Shown: positions 53,768 through 62,427, numbered from the stretch's first letter. The stretch: 64,000 bases of DNA from Mycobacterium sp. SMC-8 (GCF_025263565.1 NZ_CP079865.1:4960001-5024000); one strand, 5' to 3'. Numbers and translations are program-made. Notes: generated by a model from the letters alone, not told the origin.

Positions 53768-55177
53768 ATGCGTTGCCTCACTTCACTTCTCACACTCTGC
53801 GCACTGATGTCGACGCTGATGCTCAGCCCTTCAGGTATCGCGGCTGCCGAACATGACGGCGCACCAGACGGCGACAACAAGGACATTCCGTCCCTGGTTG
53901 CGGCTGTCGCCGAGGCGAATCAGCGGGTAGCCGATGTCGGTGCCAATATCCAGATCAAGCAAGAGGGCGTCAACAAGGCCCTCGTCGAGATTGCTACTGC
54001 TCGCGACATTCTCGCGGACGCGCAGCGTGAGGTTGCCGCCAGTGAGCAGGGCCTCGCCGACAGTCAGGTGGCGATCGACGCCGCGCAACAACGCTTCGAT
54101 CAGTTCGCCGCATCGATGTATATGAACGGGCCGTCGGGTGCGCTGCCACTGGCAAACGGGCCGGAGGAAATCCTTGCTGGAGCCTCGACGCAACAGAGCC
54201 TGATCATCAGCTTCCAGAAGGTCAGGGATGACCTCGTGCGCAGGCAGACCGATCACGCCAACAAGCTCTCAACCGCGACGGCTGCCCGGGCGCGCGCTGA
54301 GGGCGCCGCCGCCGAGGCGCAGCGCCGCCAGGACGACGCGGTCGCCGCCCTTCAGGAGGCGCAGCAGACCTTCGCGGCATGGCAGGACGAAATCAATAGG
54401 CTTGCCGCCGAACGTGACTCGGCGCAAGCCCGACTCGGTGCCGCCCGGCCGGTAGCAGGGACCGCGACTGCGCCCACGGTTCCTCAACCCGGCGCCGCGC
54501 AGGCACCCGGCGACCAATGGGACCGAAGCGACTCTTTGCCGGCCGACAATTCTGGCGCCGGCCTCTGGGACACCACGCTGCCGATGGTGCCCAGCGCCAA
54601 TGTGGCCGGCGACCCGGTAGCCATCATCAACGCGATCCTCAAGATCATGGCGACCTCGGTGCAGCTGACTGCCGACATGGGCCGAAAGTTCCTTACCAAA
54701 CTGGGCATTCTCTCCCCGGCGGCCGCCGCCGCAGATCCCGGCATCACCAATGGACGCATCCCCAGCCTGAACGGCCGGCAGGCCTCTGAGTTCGTGATCC
54801 GACGCGCCATGTCACAACTGGGAGTTCCCTACTCGTGGGGCGGCGGCAACGCCAACGGTCCCTCTCGGGGCATCGATCAGGGAGCCAACACCGTCGGCTT
54901 CGACTGCTCCGGGCTCATGCTGTACGCCTTCGCTGGCGTCGGCATCAAGCTCGACCACTATTCCGGATCGCAGTACAACGCCGGCCGCAAAGTTCCGTCA
55001 TCGCAGATGCGACGTGGTGATCTAATCTTCTACGGCCCCAACGCCAGCCAGCACGAGTCCATGTATCTCGGTGACGGCATGATGCTCGAAGCTCCCTACA
55101 CCGGGTCCGTCGTCAAGATTTCCCCCGTGCGCACCTCCGGCATGACACCCTACGTCACGCGCTTGATCGAGTACTGA
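53768..55177 (+). CDS. RipA-like NlpC/P60 hydrolase with coiled coil
   Basis: 469 aa. Signal peptide (MRCLTSLLTLCALMSTLMLSPSGIAAA); a coiled-coil region at about 40-225 (AEANQRVADVGANIQIKQEG..., AEAQRRQDDAVAALQEAQQTFAAWQDEINRLAAERDSAQARLG); a Pro/Ala linker; the WDTTLPMVPSANVAGDPVAIINAILKIMA segment shared with the 50.3-kb protein; and a C-terminal NlpC/P60 domain with Cys in VGFDCSGLMLYAF and His in ASQHESMYLGDGMM. It is a DL-endopeptidase of the RipA type, normally needed for daughter-cell separation. AGGAGATCCG precedes the ATG. Confidence 0.93.
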   Translation: MRCLTSLLTLCALMSTLMLSPSGIAAAEHDGAPDGDNKDIPSLVAAVAEANQRVADVGANIQIKQEGVNKALVEIATARDILADAQREVAASEQGLADSQVAIDAAQQRFDQFAASMYMNGPSGALPLANGPEEILAGASTQQSLIISFQKVRDDLVRRQTDHANKLSTATAARARAEGAAAEAQRRQDDAVAALQEAQQTFAAWQDEINRLAAERDSAQARLGAARPVAGTATAPTVPQPGAAQAPGDQWDRSDSLPADNSGAGLWDTTLPMVPSANVAGDPVAIINAILKIMATSVQLTADMGRKFLTKLGILSPAAAAADPGITNGRIPSLNGRQASEFVIRRAMSQLGVPYSWGGGNANGPSRGIDQGANTVGFDCSGLMLYAFAGVGIKLDHYSGSQYNAGRKVPSSQMRRGDLIFYGPNASQHESMYLGDGMMLEAPYTGSVVKISPVRTSGMTPYVTRLIEY

Positions 55178-55218
55178 CACCTCACAGCGAGCGCTGTGGC
55201 GGTTGCACCGTTAACGCA

Positions 55219-55419
55219 TCAGTCCGCCCCAGCGTGACCGCTGTGAACGGGCTCCTCCAATGCCTCACGCCGCTCGCTGCGGCGCTGCGGCGCTGCGGCG
55301 CGGAACAGAGCCGTCGCGCTGGCGATGGCGGCGGCCCACAGCACGACGACAACGGCGCACAGGATCAGCCACGTTTGCCACCCGAGGCTGTTCGGGCAGA
55401 CGTCCATCAGCCAGCGCAT
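55219..55419 (-). CDS. Small membrane protein
   Basis: 66 aa: MRWLMDVCPNSLGWQTWLILCAVVVVLWAAAIASATALFRAAAPQRRSERREALEEPVHSGHAGAD. One span, a basic stretch and a polar tail. It has a very strong ribosome-binding site (GGAGGAGG 9 bp upstream of the ATG), which supports the call. Function unknown; similar small proteins often accompany two-component and DUF305 genes. Confidence 0.65.
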   Translation of the reverse strand: MRWLMDVCPNSLGWQTWLILCAVVVVLWAAAIASATALFRAAAPQRRSERREALEEPVHSGHAGAD

Positions 55420-55556
55420 GCAAGGCCCTCCTCCACAGTGAGCGTCACTCAGCTGCAGGATGGAATCGGTATGAGTCTCGTAAAGATCTGCTGAAGATTG
55501 CGCCGTTCCGGCAGTCGTGCGGCGCCGCGGCCGCTTCGGCGGGCACCATGTGGAGC

Positions 55557-56303
55557 ATGGAGCACCACCCGGGTAGATCGCCTGAGCAGGCGAAGGGATA
55601 CCGCGCGCTGGTCGTCGACGACGAACTGCCGCTGGCCGAAGTGGTGGCTAGCTATCTGGAACGCGATCAGTTCGAGGCCGTGGTGGCCGGAAACGGTGTC
55701 GACGCTATCGCTGTCGCGCGCGACTTCGATCCCGATGTCGTCATTCTCGACCTTGGCCTGCCCGGCATTGATGGACTGGAAGTCTGCAGACAGTTGCGCA
55801 CGTTTTCCGACGCCTACGTCGTCATGCTCACCGCTCGTGATACCGAACTCGATACAGTCCTCGGTCTCACTGTCGGCGCCGACGACTACATCACCAAACC
55901 CTTCAGCCCGCGCGAGCTTGTGGCGCGCGTGCGGGCCATGCTGCGGCGGCCCCGCGTCCTGCAATCGGCCACCGCAACCGCCGAACGTGAGGTGGCACCA
56001 CCGCGTCGGTTCGGTGCGCTGAGTGTCGACGTCGCCGCCCGTGAGGTTGGCATCGACGATGAACAGATCTTGTTGACCCGCACAGAGTTCGACATCCTCG
56101 AAGCGCTCTCAGGCCGGCCGGGCATTGTGCTGAGTCGGCGTCAACTTCTCGAAATTGTTCGCGACGGGCCCTGGGTCGGCAACGAGCACCTCGTCGACGT
56201 CCACATCGGGCACTTGCGGCGCAAACTCGGCGATGATGCCGCACGCCCGCGCTACATCGCCACGGTGCGAGGTGTGGGATATCGGATGGGGACCGGACAG
56301 TGA
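55557..56303 (+). CDS. OmpR/PhoB-family response regulator
   Basis: 248 aa from ATG 55557 (ATG 55548 possible). Receiver with DDE acidic pocket (LVVDDELPL), phospho-Asp in VVILDLGLPGIDG, Thr in VMLTARD and Lys in ITKPFSPREL. Winged helix: ILLTRTEFDILEALSGRPGIVLSRRQLLEIVRDGPWVGNEHLVDVHIGHLRRKLGDDAARPRYIATVRGVGYRMG. It overlaps the kinase gene by 4 bp, so they form a pair. Confidence 0.93.
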   Translation: MEHHPGRSPEQAKGYRALVVDDELPLAEVVASYLERDQFEAVVAGNGVDAIAVARDFDPDVVILDLGLPGIDGLEVCRQLRTFSDAYVVMLTARDTELDTVLGLTVGADDYITKPFSPRELVARVRAMLRRPRVLQSATATAEREVAPPRRFGALSVDVAAREVGIDDEQILLTRTEFDILEALSGRPGIVLSRRQLLEIVRDGPWVGNEHLVDVHIGHLRRKLGDDAARPRYIATVRGVGYRMGTGQ

Positions 56304-57484
56304 CTCCCCCGCCTGCGTCCACAGCTCGCCGACGTCGACGGAGGGGCCGTCCTGGTATCGGCTTGCGGCTGCTGGCGGCCCAAGCGATTGTGCTGGCAGC
56401 CGGGGCCGTGACGACCGCGGTGGTGGCCGCCGTCGTCGGACCTCCGCTGTTTCGCGAGCATCTTCACCGCGCGGGGGTGCCGATGAACTCGCCAGAGGAA
56501 GTCCACGCCGAGGAGGCCTACGGCTACGCGACGGTGATGTCCATCGGGGGCGCCCTGGCGGTGTCGGCACTGGCTGCGCTTGCCGTCAGCTTCTACGTCA
56601 GTCGACGGCTCCAACGGTCCGTCACCGAGGTTGCCTCCGCTGCCACCGATGTCGCTCAAGGGAATTACGATGTCCGCGTGTCATCGCCGCGCCTCGGCGA
56701 CGATTTCGACGCACTCTCCACTGCCTTCAACCAGATGGCTTCCCGGCTCCAAACCGTGGATTCGACAAGACAGCGGCTCTTTGGAGACTTGGCGCACGAG
56801 ATCCGCACACCGGTCGCGGTGCTAGAGGCCTATATTGAGGCACTCGAAGACGGGGTGCGCACTTTGACGCCGCAGACGGCAACCATGCTGCGTGACCAAA
56901 CCCGCCGGCTGGTGCGATTCTCCAATGACGTCGCCGCCTTGGCCAAGGCCGAGGAAAGTTCAGTTTCCATGTCGTACGCCAACATTGACGTCGACCGCTT
57001 GACACACCGATGCGTCGCCGCGGCGCAGGAACGCTACGACAACAAGGGAGTCGCACTACGCGTACGCCTCCAGAAGGCGCTACCGCCGTTGTGGGCCGAC
57101 GAGCAACGACTCTCCCAAGTCCTGGGCAATCTGCTGGAAAATGCGTTGCGGCACACGCCTTCCGGCGGCTCGGTCGAAGTCAACTGTGTCCGCGACGGCG
57201 ACCGGTTGAGGATCGCCGTCGCCGACACCGGTGAAGGGATTGCCGCCGAGCACGTCAACCGGGTGTTCGAGCGGTTCTATCGGGCAGACTCCGCCCGCGA
57301 CCGCGAGCACGGCGGCGCCGGTTTAGGGCTCGCCATCGCCAAAGCGCTGGTCGAGGCCCACGGCGGAGCCATCTCCGTAGCGAGCGCGGGCCCCGGCGGC
57401 GGCGCAACATTCACCCTCGCCATGCCGATCACCCCGGAGCGCACCGAGCAAACCCCTGTCACGGCTGACTCAGCGCGAATCTGA
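56300..57484 (+). CDS. Sensor histidine kinase
   Basis: 394 aa from GTG 56300. Two spans (about 15-40 and 78-100) enclose a short extracytoplasmic loop of about 35 residues. A HAMP domain (RRLQRSVTEVASAATDVAQGNYDVRVSSPRLGDDFDALSTAFNQMASRL) and the H box DLAHEIRTPVAVLEAYIEAL follow, then the N box LLENALRHTPSGG and the G boxes VADTGEGI and GAGLGLAIAKALVEAHGG. The stimulus is unknown; the small loop and the neighbours (envelope hydrolases, DUF305) suggest envelope or metal stress. Confidence 0.93.
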   Translation: MTPPPASTARRRRRRGRPGIGLRLLAAQAIVLAAGAVTTAVVAAVVGPPLFREHLHRAGVPMNSPEEVHAEEAYGYATVMSIGGALAVSALAALAVSFYVSRRLQRSVTEVASAATDVAQGNYDVRVSSPRLGDDFDALSTAFNQMASRLQTVDSTRQRLFGDLAHEIRTPVAVLEAYIEALEDGVRTLTPQTATMLRDQTRRLVRFSNDVAALAKAEESSVSMSYANIDVDRLTHRCVAAAQERYDNKGVALRVRLQKALPPLWADEQRLSQVLGNLLENALRHTPSGGSVEVNCVRDGDRLRIAVADTGEGIAAEHVNRVFERFYRADSARDREHGGAGLGLAIAKALVEAHGGAISVASAGPGGGATFTLAMPITPERTEQTPVTADSARI

Positions 57485-57504
57485 CCGGCAGGCGCCGCAA
57501 CTCG

Positions 57505-58188
57505 CTACTTGTCCAGCATGCCCTGCATCGTGTCGATCTCCGCTTGCTGAGAGGACACGATGTTGCGCGCCATCTCCACCGCCGCGGGGAACTGGCCGTT
57601 GTCGATCTCCTGCTGCGCCATCATGATTGCGCCCTTGTGATGGGCGATCATCTGCGTTAAGAAAAGTCGGCTCGCCTCCGCGCCCTGCGCGTTCTGCAGC
57701 GCAGCCATGTCGGCTTCCGACATCATGCCGTGACCGCTGCCGCCCATACCAGGCATCTTGCCCATGTCGCGGCCGGGCATCTGGTGAGCAGGCATGTCGT
57801 GGCCAGGCATAGCGGTGCTGGTCGCAGGTGCAGGCGAGGACGACGCCCCCCACTCCTGGAGCCAACCCTGCATCTGCTCGATCTCGGGGCCTTGAGCATT
57901 CTTGATCTCGTCAGCGAGTGAGATGACCTCGGGATCGATGCCCTGCTTGCCGAGAAGCATGTCGCTCATCTCGATCGCCTGCTGGTGATGAGGAATCATG
58001 CCTTGGGCGAACGTCACATCAGCGTCGTTATGGGTAGCGTCGCTGCTGGCAGCGCTGGGCGAGGCCGATGGTGCCGCCGGGCTGCTGGTCGATGACTGAG
58101 AGTCGGTTGTCGCATTCGAACAGGCGCTGACGAACAGGGCCGCCGCCGCCATCGCCGCAAACCCAGTTCGGTATCGCTTGTGCTGCAT
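57505..58188 (-). CDS. DUF305 lipoprotein, Met/His-rich
   Basis: 227 aa from ATG 58188. Lipobox AALFVSAC-SN; a Ser/Ala linker; DUF305 four-helix halves with paired HH motifs in FAQGMIPHHQQAIEMSDMLL and LTQMIAHHKGAIMMAQQEI; a central Met/His/Gly segment (MPGHDMPAHQMPGRDMGKMPGMGGSGHGMM) suited to metal binding. Often found beside copper genes; the exact role is unknown. Convergent with the histidine kinase gene. Confidence 0.9.
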   Translation of the reverse strand: MQHKRYRTGFAAMAAAALFVSACSNATTDSQSSTSSPAAPSASPSAASSDATHNDADVTFAQGMIPHHQQAIEMSDMLLGKQGIDPEVISLADEIKNAQGPEIEQMQGWLQEWGASSSPAPATSTAMPGHDMPAHQMPGRDMGKMPGMGGSGHGMMSEADMAALQNAQGAEASRLFLTQMIAHHKGAIMMAQQEIDNGQFPAAVEMARNIVSSQQAEIDTMQGMLDK

Positions 58189-58477
58189 CGCACATCCCTT
58201 CTCATACATCTTCCTGACACCATGCGTCCACACACACGGCAAGCGCTCTCGCCGCCTCGGTCCAGCCTCAGGACTCCGCGTATGGGTCGGTTCGAGTTCC
58301 GATGAAGATTCGATGAAGACGCCTCACCAACCCGTCGGTACGCGCCGCGCGCTCGGGCGATCCAGCGTCACGCCGCAGCCGGTTCAGTCATTGCCCGCGA
58401 CCGGAAGGAGTCAGTGTGCAGCTCGGTAGATTCATGCCGCAATCTGACCGAAGCCTTGGCCTGCCCGCACGCCGCGA

Positions 58478-58789
58478 TCAGTCGATCGGCAGCCGCCGCC
58501 GCAACGCCTCCAAGAGCTGGGTAACCGTCGGCAAACCCATCAAACCGGCGTCGGTCTGATATAGCCGGCACGCCAACTCCATCACCGGCACCGCATCGTC
58601 AAAAGCGTCTATGCCATCGACGAGAATCGTTGGAGAGCCCGCGAACGACAAGGCCGCCGCCTCATCATCCGTAGCGACCCGCCGATACGTGATCTCGACG
58701 TTGACTAGTCCGGCTGCTGCCGCGCCCACAAGGGCACCGGCTTCCTGCCAATTCGGACACCCTTCGAAATAGACGATCTCCACTCTCAT
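58478..58789 (-). CDS. Thioredoxin-fold small protein
   Basis: 103 aa. VEIVYFEGCPNWQEAGALV at the start has a single Cys in the CxxW position, followed by FAGSPTILVDGIDAF and a C-terminal LACRLYQTDAGLMGLPTVTQLLEALRR. This pattern is known for thioredoxin-like proteins near mercury and arsenic genes. The second active-site Cys is missing, so a redox role is uncertain; it may bind metal. Confidence 0.8.
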   Translation of the reverse strand: MRVEIVYFEGCPNWQEAGALVGAAAAGLVNVEITYRRVATDDEAAALSFAGSPTILVDGIDAFDDAVPVMELACRLYQTDAGLMGLPTVTQLLEALRRRLPID

Positions 58790-58985
58790 GTGCCAATGGT
58801 GCGCGTAACAAGCCGGTGATGTCATCGGCAGGGGGCATCACCGCCAACCACGGACATGTCTCGCACCAGCAGAACTGGTGGCCCGGGGAAGGTCTCACCG
58901 GTTTAGAAGCGGGGACATGGCGCCTACGCGACTCGCGTCATCGAGTTAGCGCCGGGCCTGCAGATCACTCTCATTCTTTGGATAG

Positions 58986-59011
58986 TTGCATATATTGCAA
59001 TGTTTGCATAT
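58986..59011. promoter_or_regulatory. TTGCATAT direct repeat around ATTGCAAT (candidate operator)
   Basis: TTGCATAT at 58986-58993 and 59004-59011 with the self-complementary ATTGCAAT between them. An AT-rich island in GC-rich DNA, 24 bp ahead of the methyltransferase start. It resembles ArsR/SmtB-type sites; the binding protein is unknown. Confidence 0.5.
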
Positions 59012-59034
59012 GTTTGATTTTGGAGGTGGTTGCG

Positions 59035-59667
59035 GTGGCTGCAATAGGTGCTCTAGCTCTGTATTTGATGTTCGTCGCACTCGGGTTCGGCTGGCGGAGT
59101 TGGCGCCAGTATCGGCTTACTGGTTCCACCGGCTTCCACGGAATCAGCGGCCGGCCCGGCTCACCGGAATGGGCCGCCGGCGTCGGTTTCGTTGTGGCCA
59201 TGGTGCTCGGTCTCCTCGCGCCGGCTTTGCAGGTGTTTGGCGTGCTAGCCCCAATCGCCGCTTTCGAGGCCTGGGGGCTTCAGGCATTGGGGTCCGTGTT
59301 GGCACTCGGGGGTCTCGCCGGAACGCTGTACGCGCAGAACGACATGGGCGATTCGTGGCGGATAGGCGTCGATCCGCAGGAGTCTACGACCCTGGTGCGC
59401 CGCGGCGCGTTCGCGGTTGTGCGCAACCCGATCTTCACGGCGATGCTGTCGTTCGCGACCGGCGTGGCGTTGATGGTCCCGAATGTGTTGGCGCTGGCTG
59501 CATTGATTCTTCTGGTCGTGGCGATCGAATTGCAGGTCCGCGTGGTGGAGGAGCCATACCTCGTTCACACGCACGGGGACGCCTACCGGTCCTATGGTCA
59601 AGCCGTCGGCAGGTTTCTTCCCGTTCTGGGACGTTTTCCTAGGTCCGTTGGTGGTGAATCCCGCTAA
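59035..59667 (+). CDS. Isoprenylcysteine carboxyl methyltransferase (ICMT)-like membrane protein
   Basis: 210 aa from GTG 59035, with GGAGG 8 bp upstream. About five spans; the C-terminal catalytic-like block LVRRGAFAVVRNPIFTAMLSFATGVALM ... RVVEEPYLVHTHGDAYRSYGQAVGRFLP is the ICMT/PEMT signature (RNP, E-EP, Y..Y). It probably methylates a small or lipid substrate using SAM. In actinomycetes such genes often travel with ArsR-type regulators. The 3' end overlaps the beta-lactamase-like pseudogene by 4 bp. Confidence 0.85.
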   Translation: MAAIGALALYLMFVALGFGWRSWRQYRLTGSTGFHGISGRPGSPEWAAGVGFVVAMVLGLLAPALQVFGVLAPIAAFEAWGLQALGSVLALGGLAGTLYAQNDMGDSWRIGVDPQESTTLVRRGAFAVVRNPIFTAMLSFATGVALMVPNVLALAALILLVVAIELQVRVVEEPYLVHTHGDAYRSYGQAVGRFLPVLGRFPRSVGGESR

Positions 59668-60135
59668 GCGGGCGCCAGCAGAATCTGCGCCAGCCGCGTG
59701 GTCGTTTCCACGCCGTCGTCGTAGGCGCCTTCGCCGTTGAGCGAGTTCATGATCGCCAATGTGTAGCGTTGTCGAGGGCCGGCGAAACCGACGCTGTTGA
59801 CGACCCAGCCGCCCTGTTCTTGGGACCACCCGTTCTTGTTGCCGGGAGTCATGGCCGCGCCCGCTCCCCACACTCCCCACTGCTGGTTGGCGTCGAGGTG
59901 TTGCATCTCCGACACAATGGCCGCGGTTTGGGCCGCAGGCAAGCTGGTGAGGGTGTAGTTCATCAGCCGGTCGAGGTCTTCGCTCGTGGCCTTTTGGAAA
60001 CCCCAGTACGGGTAGGTGCCGCTGAAACCCTGCTGCGGTTGCAGGCTGGTAAGTCCGTACGTGGCGAAATTGCGGTTGAACGCCATGTTGTCGGGTCCGC
60101 TGTAGCGTTCCCAAAGCGTATCGGCAGCGTCGCTG
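59664..60135 (-). pseudogene. Serine beta-lactamase-like hydrolase, C-terminal part
   Basis: It encodes SDAADTLWERYSGPDNMAFNRNFATYGLTSLQPQ ... MTPGNKNGWSQEQGGWVVNSVGFAGPRQRYTLAIMNSLNGEGAYDDGVETTTRLAQIL, the second half of a mycobacterial class A beta-lactamase-related serine hydrolase. KNGW stands at the KTG-triad position. Joined in frame to 61483-61805 when the IS3 element and one CTG are removed (HSSDSDAADTLW). Confidence 0.9.
60133..60135. repeat. Target duplication of IS3 element
   Basis: CTG here and at 61483-61485; 3 bp is standard for IS3-family insertion. Confidence 0.8.
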
Positions 60136-60166
60136 TGAAACGCCCTGGGTTTCCCGGAGGCTCGGG

Positions 60167-61138
60167 CTATTGGATTCCGATCAAGGGTTGGTCGGTCCGG
60201 TATGCATCGTAGAACGCGGCTTCGAACTCGGCAGGTGGGATATCGCCAAGGTAGCTGTGCAGTCGGCTGGTGTTGTGCCAGTAGACCCAGCTGAGGGTGG
60301 CGAGTTCGACGTCTTCGACGGTCTTCCACGGCCCGCTGCGAGCCGGTCCGTAGATCAGCTCGGCCTTGTAGTAGCCGTTCACCGTCTCCGCCAGAGCGTT
60401 ATCGAAACTATCCCCAACCGTCCCGATTGACGGGACTGCGCCGATCTCAGCGAGCCTTTCCCCATAGCGAATGGAGGTGAATTGCGACCCGGCATCTGAG
60501 TGACATCTCAAGCCCGGCAACGTATTGCCACGTGACCACCGCGCCATCTCCACCGCGTCGAGGACCATCGAGGTCCGCATATGGCTGGCCACCCGCCACC
60601 CCACGATCATCCGCGAATACGCATCGATGATGAAGCACACATACGCCACCCCCGCCCAGGTCGGCACGAATGTCAGATCGGTCACCCAGAGGTCGTTCGG
60701 GGCCGTCGCGGTGAAGTTCCGCTTCACCAAATCCGGGTGCCGCACCGCCGCTGGATCAGGCTTGGTGGTGCGGACCCGTTTGCCGCGCCGGACTCCTTCG
60801 ATGCCGGCCGCCCGCATCAACCGGGCCACCTGATCGCGGCCGACGTCGTAGCCGTCGCGGCGGGCGGTCTTCCAGAGCTTGCGGGCCCCGTAGACGCAGT
60901 AGTTGTCTTTCCAGAGCTGACACAACGCCGGCCCCAGGACGGCGTCACGCAGGGCCCGCGCTGACGGGACCCGGGCTTTGGCGTCGTAGTAGGTGCTCAG
61001 GGCCACCTGCAGGCCTGCGCTGCGCAGAACCGTGCAGATGGGCTCGACCCCGAACTCCTCGCGATTGTCGTCGATGAACTCGACTATTTCTTGTGTTGGC
61101 GGTCGAGCTCCGCCCCGAAGAAACTCGCTGCTCGTTTT
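60167..61138 (-). CDS. IS3-family transposase OrfB (rve integrase core)
   Basis: DDE motifs: NDLWVTDLTFVPTW (Asp), CHSDAGSQFTSIRYGERL (Asp), NALAETVNGYYKAELIY (Glu), with an HTH_21-type part before them (YGARKLWKTARRDGYDVGRDQVARLMRAAG). The frame is open back to 61138, inside orfA, and is -1 relative to it. The A-rich sequence CTAAAAC at about 61134-61140 is a plausible site for programmed -1 frameshifting to make OrfAB. Residues KTSSEFLRGGARPPTQEIVEFIDDNREEFGVEP precede the first usual start. Confidence 0.92.
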   Translation of the reverse strand, partial: KTSSEFLRGGARPPTQEIVEFIDDNREEFGVEPICTVLRSAGLQVALSTYYDAKARVPSARALRDAVLGPALCQLWKDNYCVYGARKLWKTARRDGYDVGRDQVARLMRAAGIEGVRRGKRVRTTKPDPAAVRHPDLVKRNFTATAPNDLWVTDLTFVPTWAGVAYVCFIIDAYSRMIVGWRVASHMRTSMVLDAVEMARWSRGNTLPGLRCHSDAGSQFTSIRYGERLAEIGAVPSIGTVGDSFDNALAETVNGYYKAELIYGPARSGPWKTVEDVELATLSWVYWHNTSRLHSYLGDIPPAEFEAAFYDAYRTDQPLIGIQ

Positions 61139-61428
61139 AGAATCTCGTTGGCACGCTTGAGTTCTCGGATCTCCTGTTCGAGTTCCTGCACCTTCTTTGA
61201 CTCCGAGGTGCTCACCCCAGGAGCCAGGCCTTCGTCGATGTCGGCCTGGCGGACCCAGGTGCGCACCGATTCCACGCCGTAGCCGAGTTGGCGAGCGACG
61301 CGCTGCACCGTGCCCTGCTCGGCGCCCAGCTCAGCCCGCAAGGTGCGGACCATCCGCACCGCGGCGGCCTTCTCCTCAGCGCTGTACCTGCGTGTCGTCG
61401 GCTTCCCGGGCGACTGTTCCTTCGGCAT
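61084..61428 (-). CDS. IS3-family OrfA (helix-turn-helix)
   Basis: 114 aa. HTH_Tnp_1 pattern: RRYSAEEKAAAVRMVRTLRAELGAEQGTVQRVARQLGYGVESVRTWVRQADID, then a leucine-zipper-like helix (VQELEQEIRELKRANEILKRA). It binds the IS ends and provides the N-terminus of the OrfAB fusion. Confidence 0.93.
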   Translation of the reverse strand: MPKEQSPGKPTTRRYSAEEKAAAVRMVRTLRAELGAEQGTVQRVARQLGYGVESVRTWVRQADIDEGLAPGVSTSESKKVQELEQEIRELKRANEILKRAASFFGAELDRQHKK

Positions 61429-61482
61429 ACCTGCATCCTCGTTTCCAAGGTCAGGAGCCTCCGGGATTTCCAGGGCGTTTCA

Positions 61483-61805
61483 CTGTCCGATGAGTGCATC
61501 ATGTTGGCCATGAGTTGGCGGTCGGCTGGGGTCAAGGCGATCTGGCCGGCGCGAGCCCGAGTCAACAGATCAACCACCATCGCTAGCTTGATAGTGGATG
61601 CGGTCCACATCATCGTGGTAGCCGCGTCGTTGCGGTGAGCCTGTCCGGTCGTCCGGTCGCGAAGCACGTAGCCCACCGTGCCAGGACGAGTAGCGAGGTA
61701 GGCGTCTGCCTGTGCGATGCGCTGTCCGATCTCAGCGGTGGCGACGGGTGTCGGCGCGCAGAGCAACACGGTCATAGCGACAAGTCCGGTGACGACGGCT
61801 CTCAC
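61483..61805 (-). pseudogene. Serine beta-lactamase-like hydrolase, N-terminal part
   Basis: ATG 61805, signal peptide (MRAVVTGLVAMTVLLCAPTPVATA), then VGYVLRDRTTGQAHRNDAATTMMWTASTIKLAMVVDLLTRA with the SxxK motif STIK, and MANMMHSSDS near the SDN position, where the IS3 element enters. The gene was intact before insertion. Confidence 0.9.
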
Positions 61806-62012
61806 GCGCGTAGCTTGTCAGCCCCACGGGCATCAGGGCCGACGGCACGCCGGGTAAGCACCGGTTCCTACTATCCATCTCCGCACATGCAGAGCCGGCG
61901 GATGGTAGGGGTGCCGTCGCGAGGCAGCCCGAGGTCGGCTCGTGTCCCGTTCGACGTAGGCAGCCCTGCGCTCCCTTTGCACGCCGGCCCCGTGCAGCCC
62001 CTCCTCTCTCCG

Positions 62013-62036
62013 ACATATTAACGTCCGTTAGTATGT
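62013..62036. promoter_or_regulatory. Operator-like inverted repeat of the second arsR operon
   Basis: ACATATTAACG, 2-bp spacer, CGTTAGTATGT: 10 of 11 arm positions complementary, ending 4 bp before the arsR ATG. Form and position fit an ArsR/SmtB autorepression site; the TTAACG/CGTTA core is AT-rich against a GC-rich background. Confidence 0.75.
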
Positions 62037-62040
62037 TCGG

Positions 62041-62427
62041 ATGAGCGAGCCGCGGCTTGATCACTGCGATCTGTTGTGCTTGGACCTGCCCCATGCCGAG
62101 CGAATTCGTTCCCGGCTACCGTCACTCGTCGACGCCGAATCACTGGCAACCGCGGCGCGGGCTCTGAGCGACCCGACGCGACTGACGATCGCCTCAGCGC
62201 TGCTCGACGGCGAGGAACTGTGTGTATGTGACATGGCCTGGGTGGTCGGGCAGTCGCAGAACCTCGTATCCCACCACCTGCGGCAGCTCAAGATCGCCGG
62301 TCTGGTGACTTCTCGGCGGCAAGCCCGGATGGTGATGTACCGACTCACCGACCGCGGCCGATCCTTGACCGAGGCCGTGCTGGCGCACGGTTACCGTCAA
62401 CCGGCCTCCGAGGCACGCCATGTCTGA
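62041..62427 (+). CDS. ArsR/SmtB-family repressor (CmtR/CadC-like)
   Basis: 128 aa. N-terminal DHCDLLCLDLPHAERIR and the helix-4 motif ELCVCDMAWVVGQSQNLVSHHLRQLKIAGLVTSRRQARMVMYRLT are the metal-site and DNA-recognition parts of CadC/CmtR-type Cd/Pb/Zn sensors: Cys pairs in CDLLC and CVC. It overlaps the ATPase gene by 8 bp and is preceded by the palindrome at 62013-62036, so autoregulation is very likely. Confidence 0.92.
   Translation: MSEPRLDHCDLLCLDLPHAERIRSRLPSLVDAESLATAARALSDPTRLTIASALLDGEELCVCDMAWVVGQSQNLVSHHLRQLKIAGLVTSRRQARMVMYRLTDRGRSLTEAVLAHGYRQPASEARHV

Larger units (their letters stand above)
60136..61482 (-). mobile_element. IS3-family insertion sequence, 1,347 bp, intact
   Basis: The terminal inverted repeat begins TGAAACGCCCTGGGTTTCCC (60136) and, read inward from 61482, TGAAACGCCCTGGAAATCCC, with both continuing GGAGGCTC. 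It encodes overlapping orfA and orfB. It splits the beta-lactamase-like gene. Confidence 0.92.
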
